Source: Fomes fomentarius
Taxonomy: Eukaryota; Basidiomycota; Agaricomycetes; Polyporales; Polyporaceae
Direction: 5' to 3'
Assembly: GCA_022606135.1 (NCBI GenBank)
Contig: JABYQN010000011.1
Coordinates: 806,001-870,000, forward strand
DNA length: 64,000 bases
Made by a program: the position numbers and the translations under genes. Numbering within the stretch: position 1 is the stretch's first letter; every line of letters starts with the position of its first letter. Below the pieces are notes generated by a model. That model did not search any database and had not been told where the DNA came from. It saw nothing but the letters and a program-made list of their open reading frames with translations. Positions 12,242 to 22,959 of this stretch are shown here, in pieces.

Positions 12242-13376
12242 TTACATCCCACACTGATGGTTGTCCTTCATATGCTTTTTGAGGTCGTTCTTCCGTTTGT
12301 ATTTGCAGCTACACCCCGGAAACTGGCAATAAAACCGCACATTCTTGTATTTGGGGTCGTGGCACCCCCGGACATGTGCTTTGTAATGCTTCTTGTCATT
12401 GGATGTACGGCCTAGACAATTCAAATAATTCAGCTCATCAGACACAAATGAAATACAAAATGAACATGCCTCGGGCATGACACCCTAAATAATCGCACTT
12501 CCACACTGTGCCTTGTTCCTCATATTCCTCTGCTACTGGACAAGACCTTCTCATCTGATGTGTTCGTCGAAGTAAGGGGGAAGTGACATCTGACTGGTTC
12601 TGAAACGAGGTACTCCATCTTAGTGCTGGTGCTCCATCTGGGTGAGATAGGTACCCAGCCGGTAGGTGGTCGCCCCTTTGAGATGATGGCAGTGCATGGA
12701 GGTTGCGAAAGTCGTCATCATTGATTGATATGGGTTGAGTCGTCCCAAGTGTGGATTCGGGAAGATGGTATGGCTGGAAAGGGCTGCAGCCAACTAGATT
12801 GTCTACAGCTGTAAATAGTGGTGTCAGCAAAGGAAGTAGGTATGTATCATGATGAGATTGCTTACCTCTCTCTGAACCAATTGCAGTTGAACCCTCCATG
12901 GTGTTTAAGCAGTTGTATGAGCTCGACAAGGTGTCTGCCAGAGACGGCACAGAAATCCTCCCAACTGAGCTCAACCCCTCTGATGTCATGGACGAGACGT
13001 CAAGCAATCTCGGGCCAGCGGAAACTGGATGCTGAACATCCAAGTTGACCTCAGTACAATCAGAGTAGTAGGTTCACTTTTAGACACTTACAAATGACAC
13101 CTGCGACTGCAACTCTGGCAACAGAGAGGTGAGGTCTCTCTGCAAATGGTACTCCGTATTGGAATGAGACAGGCATCCATCGAATGAGGTCCACGGAGGG
13201 AAGTAATCCTGCTGTAGACCCATGGAGTCTTGATACATAGGTTGGAGACCAGGGGAGGAACAAGACCCCAAGAGCAGTTCTAGTATGCCGGCTTCGACAG
13301 CTATGTCCGGGGCGGGATAGTACCCAGGGCTGTCGCCGTCAAGATATGGCAGGGGGTAGTCGTTGCTGGTGGACAT
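12242..13376 (-). CDS. C2H2 zinc-finger protein, copy 1
   Basis: Exons in transcript order are 13092-13376, 12866-13049, 12470-12808 and 12242-12411, giving 325 residues. The long N-terminal part is Ser/Pro/Gln-rich and unstructured. Two C-terminal fingers follow: CDYLGC..HYKAH, then CQFPGCSCKYKRKNDLKKH with a further His four residues on. The last intron splits the first finger after its cysteines and is phase 1. This matches the three other zinc-finger genes in the window and supports a GC donor (GCATGT) here. The 57-nt intron 12809-12865 is stop-free and a multiple of three. The arrangement suggests a DNA-binding regulator; its targets are unknown. Confidence 0.68.
12412..12469 (-). other. 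probable GC-AG intron in zinc-finger copy 1
   Basis: The 58-nt intron begins GCATGT and ends TCTAG in the gene sense. Splicing here restores a C2H2 finger and keeps phase 1, the same phase and place as in the three paralogues. No GT donor nearby does this. Confidence 0.5.
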
Positions 13377-16300
13377 GTCGACACCATGAGGTACATCCGA
13401 GGGCCCGCAACGAGGTGACTCTCACCTGGAACAGACTATTGAACCAGTCATTTATACCCATTCACATCACCACTTGTACCTTTGGCGGTGATGCGTGAAG
13501 AACTTCCATGGCTTCTCTGCAGACAATTGTACTCTTCTCCGCAGCCACGCCGTGCGCCCGAAGGGCAGCTTCATCTCTCCGAAGACTGGGCGCATCTGCT
13601 CCATTACTTGTTGCAGTAGCCTCGATGCGCCTGTGACCGATCTATAGCGGCGCCTTTGGCACCGCCGCAAGTATCTGCGGCACTGTAAACCTTATTGCGA
13701 CTTCTCCCGCAAGGGCCTCTGCGTGCGTCGAACATCTTACTCAAGATGTGAGAGCGTACGACTTAAGTCTGACGCAGCCCGGAATCCCACGTAGCTGCGT
13801 GCTGCGTGAGGTAGTTGTGACACTCTTGAGATGGCAATGCACGAAGTCAGATTAGGTGATGCGGATGGTACCTAGATGTCTTGCCACAGATTTGTCCTCT
13901 CCATTATCGATAGAGCAGTATGTGTATATACCTCCATGTATGTACGTAAAGCACGCACGGCAGACGAGCTCTAGCGGCAGAAGACAGATGCAACAACGCG
14001 GGGCTGGATTCGGAGAGACACAAGGTTTGGGAAGTACATCGAGACTGAAGCTGAAAGTGCACGCACCTCGCAACTCAACGGCAGTGCAAATATACACATG
14101 GACTACAGTGAAGTTCATTGTCATCAGCTCTATAATGAGCGTTTGTATATAACCAGAGGTTTACTGCATTTGGCATAACCCCTTTGAGCACACGAGAACT
14201 GGCCATGAGTCATACCGGTTCATCCATGGCCCTAATATAAGAAGAACCATGAAGATGTTCCACTCATGTGATACTCCGGATACGAGTAGTTGTTGTCAAT
14301 CGATTAGATCAGCTGAGATCTCACCGGACATTTCGTTTACCATAAGATGGGTTCCATCAGCACTTGCCTTGAGACCCATGCTGAAGAAGCTTTTCAAAGC
14401 AAAGAACGGATGAGTCCTTACTACCGCCGGCCAACTGAGTTATAGCTGATGGCACACACAAGACATCGATCGCGGTGACGAGAGTCATACCTCCTTCCTA
14501 TGATAAAGTTCGCGAACAAATATCCTCCGTCTCACGTCGTAGCTGTACAAGTCGCGTTCTCCATAGGTCCGCCAAATTTGGTTGCCTCTGGGTAGCAAGA
14601 CGCTGCCAGACAGGAATCAGTGAAGTGCGCTGGTCCTCGAAGTTGATATGTCCTTGTGCGACATGTTGAGCAGCGTGGAGTAAGGGAGCGACAAAAAAGA
14701 ACAATAAGACCGAGACAAAGAGAGCCCAAAGGGTACCCCGGAGTGCGAGCCGGCGAGGATGCTACAGAAGCATGACGAAGGTAGCTCGCAAGAGGCCCAG
14801 AACGAGACAGGACGCTGAATGACTACGACGATGGGGCCATGATTGGCGAGTTGGCAAAGCCGCCATTATGAGCTTGATCCTTTGCAGACTTCATCCCACC
14901 ACGCTAAGCGCCGGCGCTCCTTGCACAGGTAGACGAGATTCTCCCAATCATTGACATCACTCAGTCGTCCATGATGTTCAGCCCTCTCCCAACGGGTGAC
15001 ACTTTTGTTAATCGACGACCTGAGCTAACCAGAGATGTCCGATACGTTTACGTGATAATGGCCCCTGTGTCTTGCTACATCCTCTCTGAGCACCGAGCGG
15101 ACAAGGTGAAGAGCGCAAGTAGGATCGCAAACGTCACCTTGACCCTGAAGTCGCAGCGTGCCACTAAGACAAGGTCGTACCAATGCATCAGTGCGAAGCC
15201 CGCGCCTCAGCAATCTATCATGTGTTTGAGGGACGGAGAAAGTTCATGGTAGAGCGACACCTCCTTCATGTACTGCAGACTCTACCAACTTGAACACGAG
15301 TGCTCATGGACGCTAGCTCTCCACCGACGGAAGCAGTGATGGACAAGGCACTCAATGACTTACGATTTCACCTACTACACGCTGCGGACACACCACATCC
15401 CCTTGTTCCTCTGCACGCATTGCCCTTCCTCCAGCTATACGAGAATGATCAGAAGGCCTTGAGGCAACTCTTCGCTTTGGAGTACTTACCCTTACGCCAT
15501 AGAGGTACCCCGGATGGAGGCGATTATACACCGAGGGACCGGAGGATATATAAGCGACGAGATGCAGTCGAAGACAAGAAGTATATTTTCCTCTAGTGCA
15601 AGCGTGACACTCACAGGATTGGGGGTGTATCATCTTCGCCATGAGGCGTCCTGATCTCCTGAAGTTGCTCGCCGAGTACATCCGGTGTGAGATAGAGTTT
15701 ACGCCCTCTTTTCGGGCATCTGTCAGATACACATCAGTCTAGACTAATTCAATGACTAACACAGAGGTTGTAGACGAACTTACCCAACCGCTATGTGAGT
15801 GGGACGTGGTGGCCGTAACATTTGGCGATTGCCAACCGTCGCGTCGTGGATCGGAGACGTGCCACGTGGCAAGGGTGGGAGAACCGCGCAAAGCCGCTGA
15901 ATCTGACGTTGTCGCACGACCAGCGATAGACCCTACAAGTTCCGCACTAGAGCAGTTCTTGTATTGTGACCATAACATGACAAGAAAGGTGGTGGTGTAG
16001 CCAGACTAACGAGCGCCACCAAGCACAGTAGTACTCGATGACACCGGGCCGAGAAGCCCCCGGCAGGACCCGAGCCCTACCTATCCGGGTGCCCTCACCT
16101 AGTACTTATGTAGCAAGCCACTCGACCAAGCGGCATTCGGGAGCATCCCACTCTACCCCGCGAGCGACTGAACTAACTCTGAACTATCCTCCGTGGCCAA
16201 GTTCGCTTGTTCGAATCCGACTCGGCGCAGCGGACTTTCGTTCCGAGTGTCAATTAATTCTTTGCTTAATATGTAGATGGTCATCCCTCACACGAAGACT

Positions 16301-16423
16301 GCATAGTAAGAACTCGCTACAGCCTAGCACGTACTGGACATTAACATCAATTGCGCATCTCTTCTTATACAATTATCCCATGTCTCATATCGTAGCGGTG
16401 TTCAGTCAATACAGAGAGTTGAC
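13377..16423. other. long spacer with unassigned coding-like segments
   Basis: No gene model closes here. Coding-like pieces on the minus strand include a hydrophobic stretch ending in VSVLLFFFVAPLLHAAQHVA (about 14640-14730), a segment DWENLVYLCKERRRLAWWDE (about 14880-14955) and a possible helix VTFAILLALFTLSARC (about 15080-15140). They sit in different frames with stops between them, so this may be a decayed membrane-protein gene. A plus-strand frame at 15300-15596 has helical composition but no family match. Confidence 0.3.
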
Positions 16424-17075
16424 TCAGTACCCAGGATCTGTGCGGGTAGCCCGACGGTGACTGAGAGTGATGGTAGTCTCACCAACAGTGATGGATGCAT
16501 GTCTCGTGTGTGTCGTCGTGACCGTTGCGGTCGACGTTATGGTGCGCGTGCGCGGGCCCGGGGTAGTGACAGCGGTCGTAACGCGACTGGTGGACGTCGG
16601 ACGGGTGATAGTGGTCGTGGTAGTAGTGACTCCATCGACGGTCTCCGTGACTGTAACGATGCTGCCGGCTGCCGGTTTGTTGTTACTGTCGGGAGAAGAG
16701 TCTGAGTCCGTAGAGCTGTCGCTATCGGTTTCGCGACCAGTTTCGTATCATCCTGGCGCCTCGCGTTGCGGCGCGTCACGGCGGGCGCAGGTGTTATGAT
16801 AGTGTAGCCAGTCTTGGTGACCATGACCGTGGGTGAGTTCTTCGTCTGTGTCACGAAGACGAGCGACGTGCATAGAGAGGTGTTCGAGTAGCCAGGGGTG
16901 TTGGAATAACTCGGGTAACCCGGGTAACCGGAGTAGCTAGGGTAGCCAGGGTACGCTGTTACATATGCTAGAGTAGGATGATGAGATGAAGAGTGAGAAT
17001 TCACATAGACCCTCCCTTAACACCGAGAAACAAAACGAGCACACTTGCGACGGGGATGACATAAACGGAGATCAT
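16424..17075 (-). pseudogene. Thr-rich secreted-protein gene with a frame break
   Basis: The first exon (17024-17075) encodes a signal-peptide-like start, MISVYVIPVASVLVLFL. It is spliced in phase 1 to 16967, reading AYVTAYPGYPSYSGYPGYP and then a Thr/Val-rich chain. From about 16,760 down to 16,690 the frame that continues the Thr-rich composition changes: the upstream frame turns Arg/Pro-rich and stops at 16537, while the neighbouring frame reads GSIVTVTETVDGVTTTTTTI on to a stop at 16424. Either an intron with an unusual boundary lies there or a frameshift has broken the gene. The composition suggests a small secreted or cell-wall Ser/Thr-rich protein, similar in kind to the intact gene at 41760. 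Confidence 0.45.
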
Positions 17076-18231
17076 AGTGAGAGAAGATGATGCGACGCGG
17101 ATAGAGGAGCTTCGAATACTAGCAGCGAGATCGATGGCGAGAATGAGGGCGGGGCGTTGGAATGCGTTGGTTCAAACTGAATTCCGCGGTTTATATATCG
17201 CACGTAGCTCTCAGTTTATCCACGGCACCAAGCACACTTGAAAAAAGACCACCACGATGGATGACGTGTTCCTTGAGTGAACTCAGCGCAGCGGATATTC
17301 CGCGCCAGGGGTTGCGTCACCATCGGGAAGAAGACATCGACAGCTTTTCTCAGGGCGCGGAAGCGTCGACCCCCCCCCCCAGCCATCGATCACAGCAGTA
17401 GATACTTCCGCTCTGCGCACTCAGATTGCACGTTACAGAGTGCTGCTGTGGTGGCTGCTGAGCGTACCTGCGCCGACAGATTAATAGAGTGTAGCCTCCT
17501 GACGGAACCACCCACGCAATGTACACCCGAGTTAGGTGCGGTGATCAGCGTGCATATGCATGAACACCTGCAGTGGGACGCGTCAGTTCCAAGTCCCTGG
17601 AGTCCGAGCTGAGCGCATTGAATGTCGACACATGGGACTCACAGAACCAAGCAGTATAGAAGATGAGCCTACTTCCCCCGCCTCATAGACGTCTCCGCGC
17701 AAGTGTGGAACATTCCCGAGATGCAGCAGGTCTGAAAGGGATCAAGGCGGGAACAAAGAGCGTTGGCGCCGGAAGACCCAAAATTGGCAACAAGGCTACG
17801 CAACGCTTGTCAAGCACAGCTTTCCCACGACTAATCTCTCTTGGACCACCGTTTCTCCCGCACGCCTCCGCCGTCATCCTAGTTGTTGTCTCTGTTGCGT
17901 GCAATACGGTACACGGTCTAGACTTCAAAAATTGCCCTGCGGAAGCAAGAACTCGGTGGGCCACGGAAGTAAACATGAGCGTACCTTGGCGCGGCGGGGG
18001 GTGGACGAACTTGAGGGGGCTCGAAGATGCGGATATGGCGAGTATGACGTTCCTCTTGAGGTTCTGTACGATTCTTGCGGTATTGTGTGAAGACTTGGAC
18101 GACAATGCGGATAAGTCCAACGACCCGGCTGCTGCCTTGGAGCCGAGTACATAACCATACGTAGGCGGCGGGGCGACTCGATCTCACCAGCACACCAGTG
18201 TCCATCTGTCCCTCACCTTACTCAGTTCAAC
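17076..18231. other. spacer with a C-tract, nothing assigned
   Basis: A run of ten or more C lies near 17371. Overlapping open frames at 17663-18154 (plus) and 17683-18120 (minus) mirror each other and neither has a recognisable domain. The divergent promoters of the two Thr-rich loci should be here. Confidence 0.35.
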
Positions 18232-18731
18232 ATGATTGCATCCGAGGTCCCCGCGCTCGGGGCATATGCCCTCGTCACCTCTGCACGCATCGGTGCCAGC
18301 GGTAAGCTCCAAGCTCTCTTTATCCTAGACCGATGTACTCATGGATCTCGATAGTACTCCCACAGGCACGCCACGATTACTCGTGCCCGATCACGAATAC
18401 CCTGACCCTTACGAGGTACATCCCAACGACGACCACAGCGTAACCCACCTCCGCGGTTTTCATCACCGAGACGGCGGCCTGCAATCGCATCTACGACCCC
18501 CGTCGCCAAGACTGGAGACCCAGCGACCGTGATTGTGACATCGCGCACAAGCACGACGCCCGTTACGAGAAGCACAGTCGTCGCGTTCACGTATACGTAC
18601 ATGTTCACCACCACCCGCACGCGCAATGCTACACCCCCACGACCGTGACGGACACCATCGCTGTGCCGACTGTGGTGCAGACGCCGGGTGCTACGAGGGC
18701 TGAGCGTACCGCTACCCGCAAGCGCGGCTAA
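18232..18731 (+). pseudogene. second broken Thr-rich secreted-protein locus
   Basis: An ATG at 18232 opens MIASEVPALGAYALVTSARI, splices at 18300 (GTAAGC..GATAG) and continues. The Thr-rich reading then changes frame twice. PITNTLTLTRYIPTTTT runs into a stop, VIVTSRTSTTPVTRSTVV lies in a second frame, and VTDTIAVPTVVQTPGATRAE returns to the first and ends at 18731. The second switch falls at a run of five C near 18630, a typical place for a one-base slip. It is probably a decayed member of the same broad class of Thr-rich secreted proteins. An undetected intron could explain one switch but hardly both. Confidence 0.4.
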
Positions 18732-20067
18732 ACGTTGCTGTGAGGAGTTCCACAAGCTAGAATTATAACCATGTATGAGCGGCGATGTATCCTACCTGTA
18801 TCCATATAACCGATATAACTTTGAACAAATCTTTGTTAACGAGTGCACAAGCTCAACGGTGGTGTTGCACACAGTGGTAAGCAAACCACTAAACGACCAA
18901 CAAGCATCTTACTGGATAAAATAATCTCATTTAGGTGCGAAGCGGCGCAACTAGTAAGAGCCACCGTCTTCCTACTGCGCAACAACAGACACATAATCTA
19001 AACAAACAGCAAACAGCAGAGACACAGCAGAGACGAGAGCAAGCGAGACACGACAGCAGAGACGGGAACGATCTAAAGACTAGCGAGGAAATGCAAAAAC
19101 GATGAGGCGCGGTATTGCGCAGAGGGGGGTCGGACGCGTTGAATCAGCGAGTTGAATCGCCGACGCGTCAACGAGTGTGATGATAAAGGAAGGATATGAG
19201 AAGGGAATGGGCTGTAAATGATTGAGAATCTAAATGGAGGAATCGTCGCGCGAGCTTGCGCGGGGGAGGGGGGGAGTGTGCTCTAAGGAGTCCAAAGTCC
19301 GAGCGGAGGATATGTCCAGCCGAAGAGTACGTGTGGGCGCGATACATATTGAATCCGTGCGATTATCAATAAGCAGGCGTGAGTGCGAGTGCGGATGGGG
19401 AATGCGAGTGCGGGGCTATAAGCTTCAAGTATCGAGAGAAAGCGTTCTGGAGCATGGAGTATGGAGTTTAAGTAATAAGCAGAAGGTCTTGAGTCGTGGA
19501 GATGAGTGGAAATGGGATGCAGGAGAGGATAGAGCGAGAGATATAAAGCGATGAGAGCAATTGTTCCGTTCTGACGCACAGCACGACGATGTCGGGTGCG
19601 TGCGGTCAGCGCTCTCATCGCGCGCATGCACCTCCTCAAGCATCGTCGCTCGAGGGGCACCGCGCGGGCTCGCCATTCTCCGCCTCATCGAGGCCTCGAT
19701 CAAGGTCCGTCTTCTCGTTGGAGAAGATATCTTCTTCATGTTCATGTCTTGATTCCCTGGAAGGAAAATCTCGCCATGTTGAAGTCGAAACGGTCTTGAT
19801 CAATGTATCGATGAGCCGGAGAGTGGGGAGTCCGTGCGGCGTCCGTCGAGTGACGATGCTTGAGGGGGTAAGCGCGCGATGAGAGCGCTGACCGCACGTG
19901 TCACTGTGCGTACGTCTCCGAAGCCGTTCGTGGAGGTCCAGAAAGAGGGGACGTAGGAAATGGACGTTCAGTCTTGCTGAGCAGCCATTGACTACGTCGC
20001 TTCTTGGGCGACTATGAATCAGATTGGAGAGGGTTCACTGTGAACGAGAACAGCGTTAAGGCACTTG
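18732..20067. other. spacer, nothing assigned
   Basis: The sequence is purine-rich around 19,000-19,300 with many GAGA and CAGAGAC motifs. Reading frames on both strands at 19234-19882 mirror each other and lack a domain. This stretch should hold the 3' end of zinc-finger copy 2. Confidence 0.35.
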
Positions 20068-21016
20068 TTATGCTGACAGTAAGCATGAGGGACGCACCGG
20101 CAGTTGCCTAATGGTTTGCTGGGTGGGGTGTTCCTTAGCCTTGTGTCGGGCAAGGCAGCCTGCACGTTGATAGCTGCACTCGCAGAATTCGCATTGCTTT
20201 CTGACGAAGGTCGGATCATGCGCTTCTTTCCGATGTGTGGTGAAGTTTCGCTTATAGTTGCCCGTGGCTGGGTTGCGGTCGAGTGAGCAGAAGCGCCCAG
20301 TGCTACAAGTAGGGAAGGATGCACATACCACCACATAAGTTGCACATCCATGCTTGGTCTGACTTGACAGCACGACGCTTCTTCGGTGAGGGCGGAGGTT
20401 TGTCTCGGTCGGCGACATGGGTGGAGGAGAATGGGAGGACAGGCGACGGAAGCCACGTTGACGGTGTCAGCGGGGAAGCACTGCCAGAGGATCCCGGAGA
20501 GCGACTGCACTCGGAGGAATCGAGAGAAGGGGTTGGACTGAGCAGCGTGTCTGCCGGAGACACGCAAGACGGAGGACCCATCCAGGAGGAGATTGAGCGT
20601 GTCGGAGATAACGCCGGCGGTGAGGTGATGCTGCTGGCAGAGAGCGGTAGCTGCATCTCTGCATCGCAGCCAAGGTCTGGACCGTAGAGCTGCGAGAGCA
20701 GCGTGTGGGCGTCGGGAGACCAGGCTGCTTCCCAAGCGCGGACGCTCTGGGCGCTGGCAGCGCACGAGGCAGGAACGGAATGAGTCGCCTCCCACCCGAC
20801 GTCGGACGATGAGTAGGCGGGATAGTAGTGGACATGCGGAGGCCTGCCCATGGAGGCGCGCGACTCCGGAGGGAGACCGAATGCGGGGAGAGCATGATGG
20901 AGGGCGTCGTGGGCGCCGCGCATGTAGGGGTTCAAGTCGCGCAGATCGGTATCAAGGACATAGTGGTCGTCGCGGGAGTCTTGTATATAATGCATAGAGA
21001 GAGCGGAATAACGCAT
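20068..21016 (-). CDS. C2H2 zinc-finger protein, copy 2
   Basis: Two exons, 20329-21016 and 20068-20267, give 295 residues. The N-terminal 200 residues are Ser/Pro-rich with a basic PPPSPKKRRAVKS just before the fingers, a likely nuclear signal. Finger 1 reads CNLCGATGNYKRNFTTH with a second His (C-x2-C-x12-H-x4-H) and is split by the intron right after the cysteines in phase 1. Finger 2 reads CEFCECSYQRAGCLARHKAK followed by EH. The acceptor at 20268 was chosen over a nearer AG because only it restores both fingers. An overlapping 258-residue frame is an artefact. A TTATAATC motif near 21,076-21,083 could be the promoter element. The inferred role is a sequence-specific DNA-binding regulator. 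Confidence 0.72.
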
Positions 21017-21979
21017 ATACGAGACTGTTTAAAACGGAGGGGGGCCTCGAAGGGCGACGCCGTCATTCGCAGAGGGATTATAAGGCTGGGTAACAGTGCG
21101 TCTGCGGCATCGCTCCCACGACCCGAGCAACTGCCTTCCCGAGTACGAGAGCGCTCTCCGCAGGCCTTTCTCACGAAGAAGGGCCCGACCGTTTGGGTTA
21201 TGATATCCTCGTGCTCGTCAAGGCTAGACGGCAGCGGATCGCGCGACCTGTGTGGCTTCCTGGGGCGGTGGAGAGTCGACTGCGCACGGTGTCCAGAAGG
21301 CTGTAGCTCTTTGAAGCAATGTCATGGCGGGAGGAAACCGACAGGCACCGCTGCGGTGTCGCGAGTACAATCTGATCTATCACTGTGGGTAGTCATGTCA
21401 TCCTCCCTGTCAGATGAAGCTCAAGCTATGCATGTCAATAGTAGCAATGATTCGAGACCGGCTCCTTCAAGTTGTCCATACTTGTTGTACCAACCAGATC
21501 AATGAGTGCAGCGTAGAAGCTTTGAAGGGTTGGAAGGCAACTTGAAGGGCTGACGCGCTGCCAACCTGCCGCAGGCGTCGGCCCGACCCGAATGGCGGGA
21601 CACAGCCACTGGCCTCCTGTCTTAGGCGCTCATCCGCATGGGATGTGGCATGCGACTAGTGTGGAATGAATGTACGCAGTGTTACGAATATGCTACAGTG
21701 CCAGCAAAAACTACAAGATTGATTTAGGGAACATCATGAAAAGAACTGACGGGATATCATACATGTCTCCCATCTACTGCTCTCTCATCACATGGTGGCA
21801 CAAACATGAGACCATAGATCGACAGGTGTAGCCGTTCAAGAGAGTGAAGTGCCGGTCGTGCACCGCGCAAGTCATGTCGACTGGCGCGTATGTCACAAGA
21901 ACCCGTAGAAGACTAGAACGCCGGCGTATGGGTCCGCCAACCATTCGGTTGGCGGGCACGCACGCCATGTTCTAGGCGG
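21017..21979. other. spacer between zinc-finger copies 2 and 3
   Basis: This contains the promoter of copy 2 and the 3' end of copy 3. The plus-strand 225-residue frame that begins inside copy 2 and crosses this spacer has no domain and is antisense in its first part. Confidence 0.4.
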
Positions 21980-22959
21980 CTACTGAGTCAGATACAAAGC
22001 ATCGCTGAGAACGCAAAGAAGGAGAATTTTCAGTGAGCATCTGTCCGCCGACAAGAAGCGTTTGACAGCCAGTGATGGGAGCGTGCTCGGAGGGAGAATG
22101 TGGAAAGGGATGTCGAGAGGAACGATGCGAGCGGCATACCTGGAGAAGGCATTCTCAGTACTCGACACTGGGTGATGAGCTTTGGTGTGCCGCCTGAGGT
22201 CGTGCGATCGTTTGTACGAGCGTGGACACTGTGTGCAGTAGTGTCTTTCGAACGACGGGTTGTGCTGCTCCTTTATATGGGCGACGAGGTTGCTGGGGCG
22301 GCTTCTGATTACGACTGCCAAGGCGAGCTATCAGCCCATGAATCACGATGAGCAGCTATAGACGTACCGTCGCAGTGCGGGCATGGCCACTCCTGGTCAT
22401 CGCTCGCGCTGCTTGGAACGGTAGGCGCCGAGTCGTCCGACAGCAACGCAGAAGGAGTGATATAAGTGTCAGGAGAGTGAAACTGCCCATCCATGTAGTG
22501 CGGATCCGGAGAGCTGAGGGACCCGCGATGGTACACCATGTCTTGTTGAAACTGTACACCCGGAAGCGACAGTTGGGTGGGGTGCAAAAGGGGAAGTGAG
22601 GCGCAAGTGTTCACACAGTCAGGAAGAAATGTGTCCTGTGCATCGATTAACATGGCAAGATGAGGCTGAGCAAACGGTCCGAGCCCCACGTCCGAGGGCA
22701 GGAATAACGGCGAGGGACTCGGAGAATCGTATGGGTAAAGGAGGGGCCAAGACTGCTCGCAGGAGACAGAGGGATTGACGGAGAGCCGGCACGGCTCAGG
22801 GTCAACAGAGGAGGGCAAGTATTGAAACTGGAGTTGTGTATGCTGGAGGAAACCGACGGTAGACTCGTCAAAGTGAGCCAACTCGTCGGCATCGCGGTGG
22901 AAAGGGGGGTGGGAGGGGTAGAGAAGATTGCTGTACATCTGGAAGTGCTGGTATGCCAT
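21980..22959 (-). CDS. C2H2 zinc-finger protein, copy 3
   Basis: Exons 22368-22959 and 21980-22314 give 308 residues from MAYQHFQMYSNLL. The N-terminal part is Pro/Ser/His-rich. Finger 1, CPHCDVVIRSRPSNLVAHIK plus EQH, is split by a 53-nt phase-1 intron after the cysteines, as in its paralogues. Finger 2 is CTQCPRSYKRSHDLRRH followed by TKAHH. A second possible intron, 22041-22139 (GTATGC..GACAG, 99 nt, no stop, multiple of three), lies just after the fingers; removing it would give 275 residues without disturbing the frame. It is probably a nuclear DNA-binding regulator. Confidence 0.72.

Noticed and set aside
16100..16260. tRNA-like words (GGTCGAGTGG on the minus strand; GTTCGAATCC on the plus strand)
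   Set aside because: The flanking bases do not form a T-arm stem or an acceptor stem in either orientation, so no cloverleaf can be built.
20019..20795. 258-residue alternative frame over zinc-finger copy 2
   Set aside because: It destroys both C2H2 fingers. The spliced frame restores them with the same intron phase as the paralogues.
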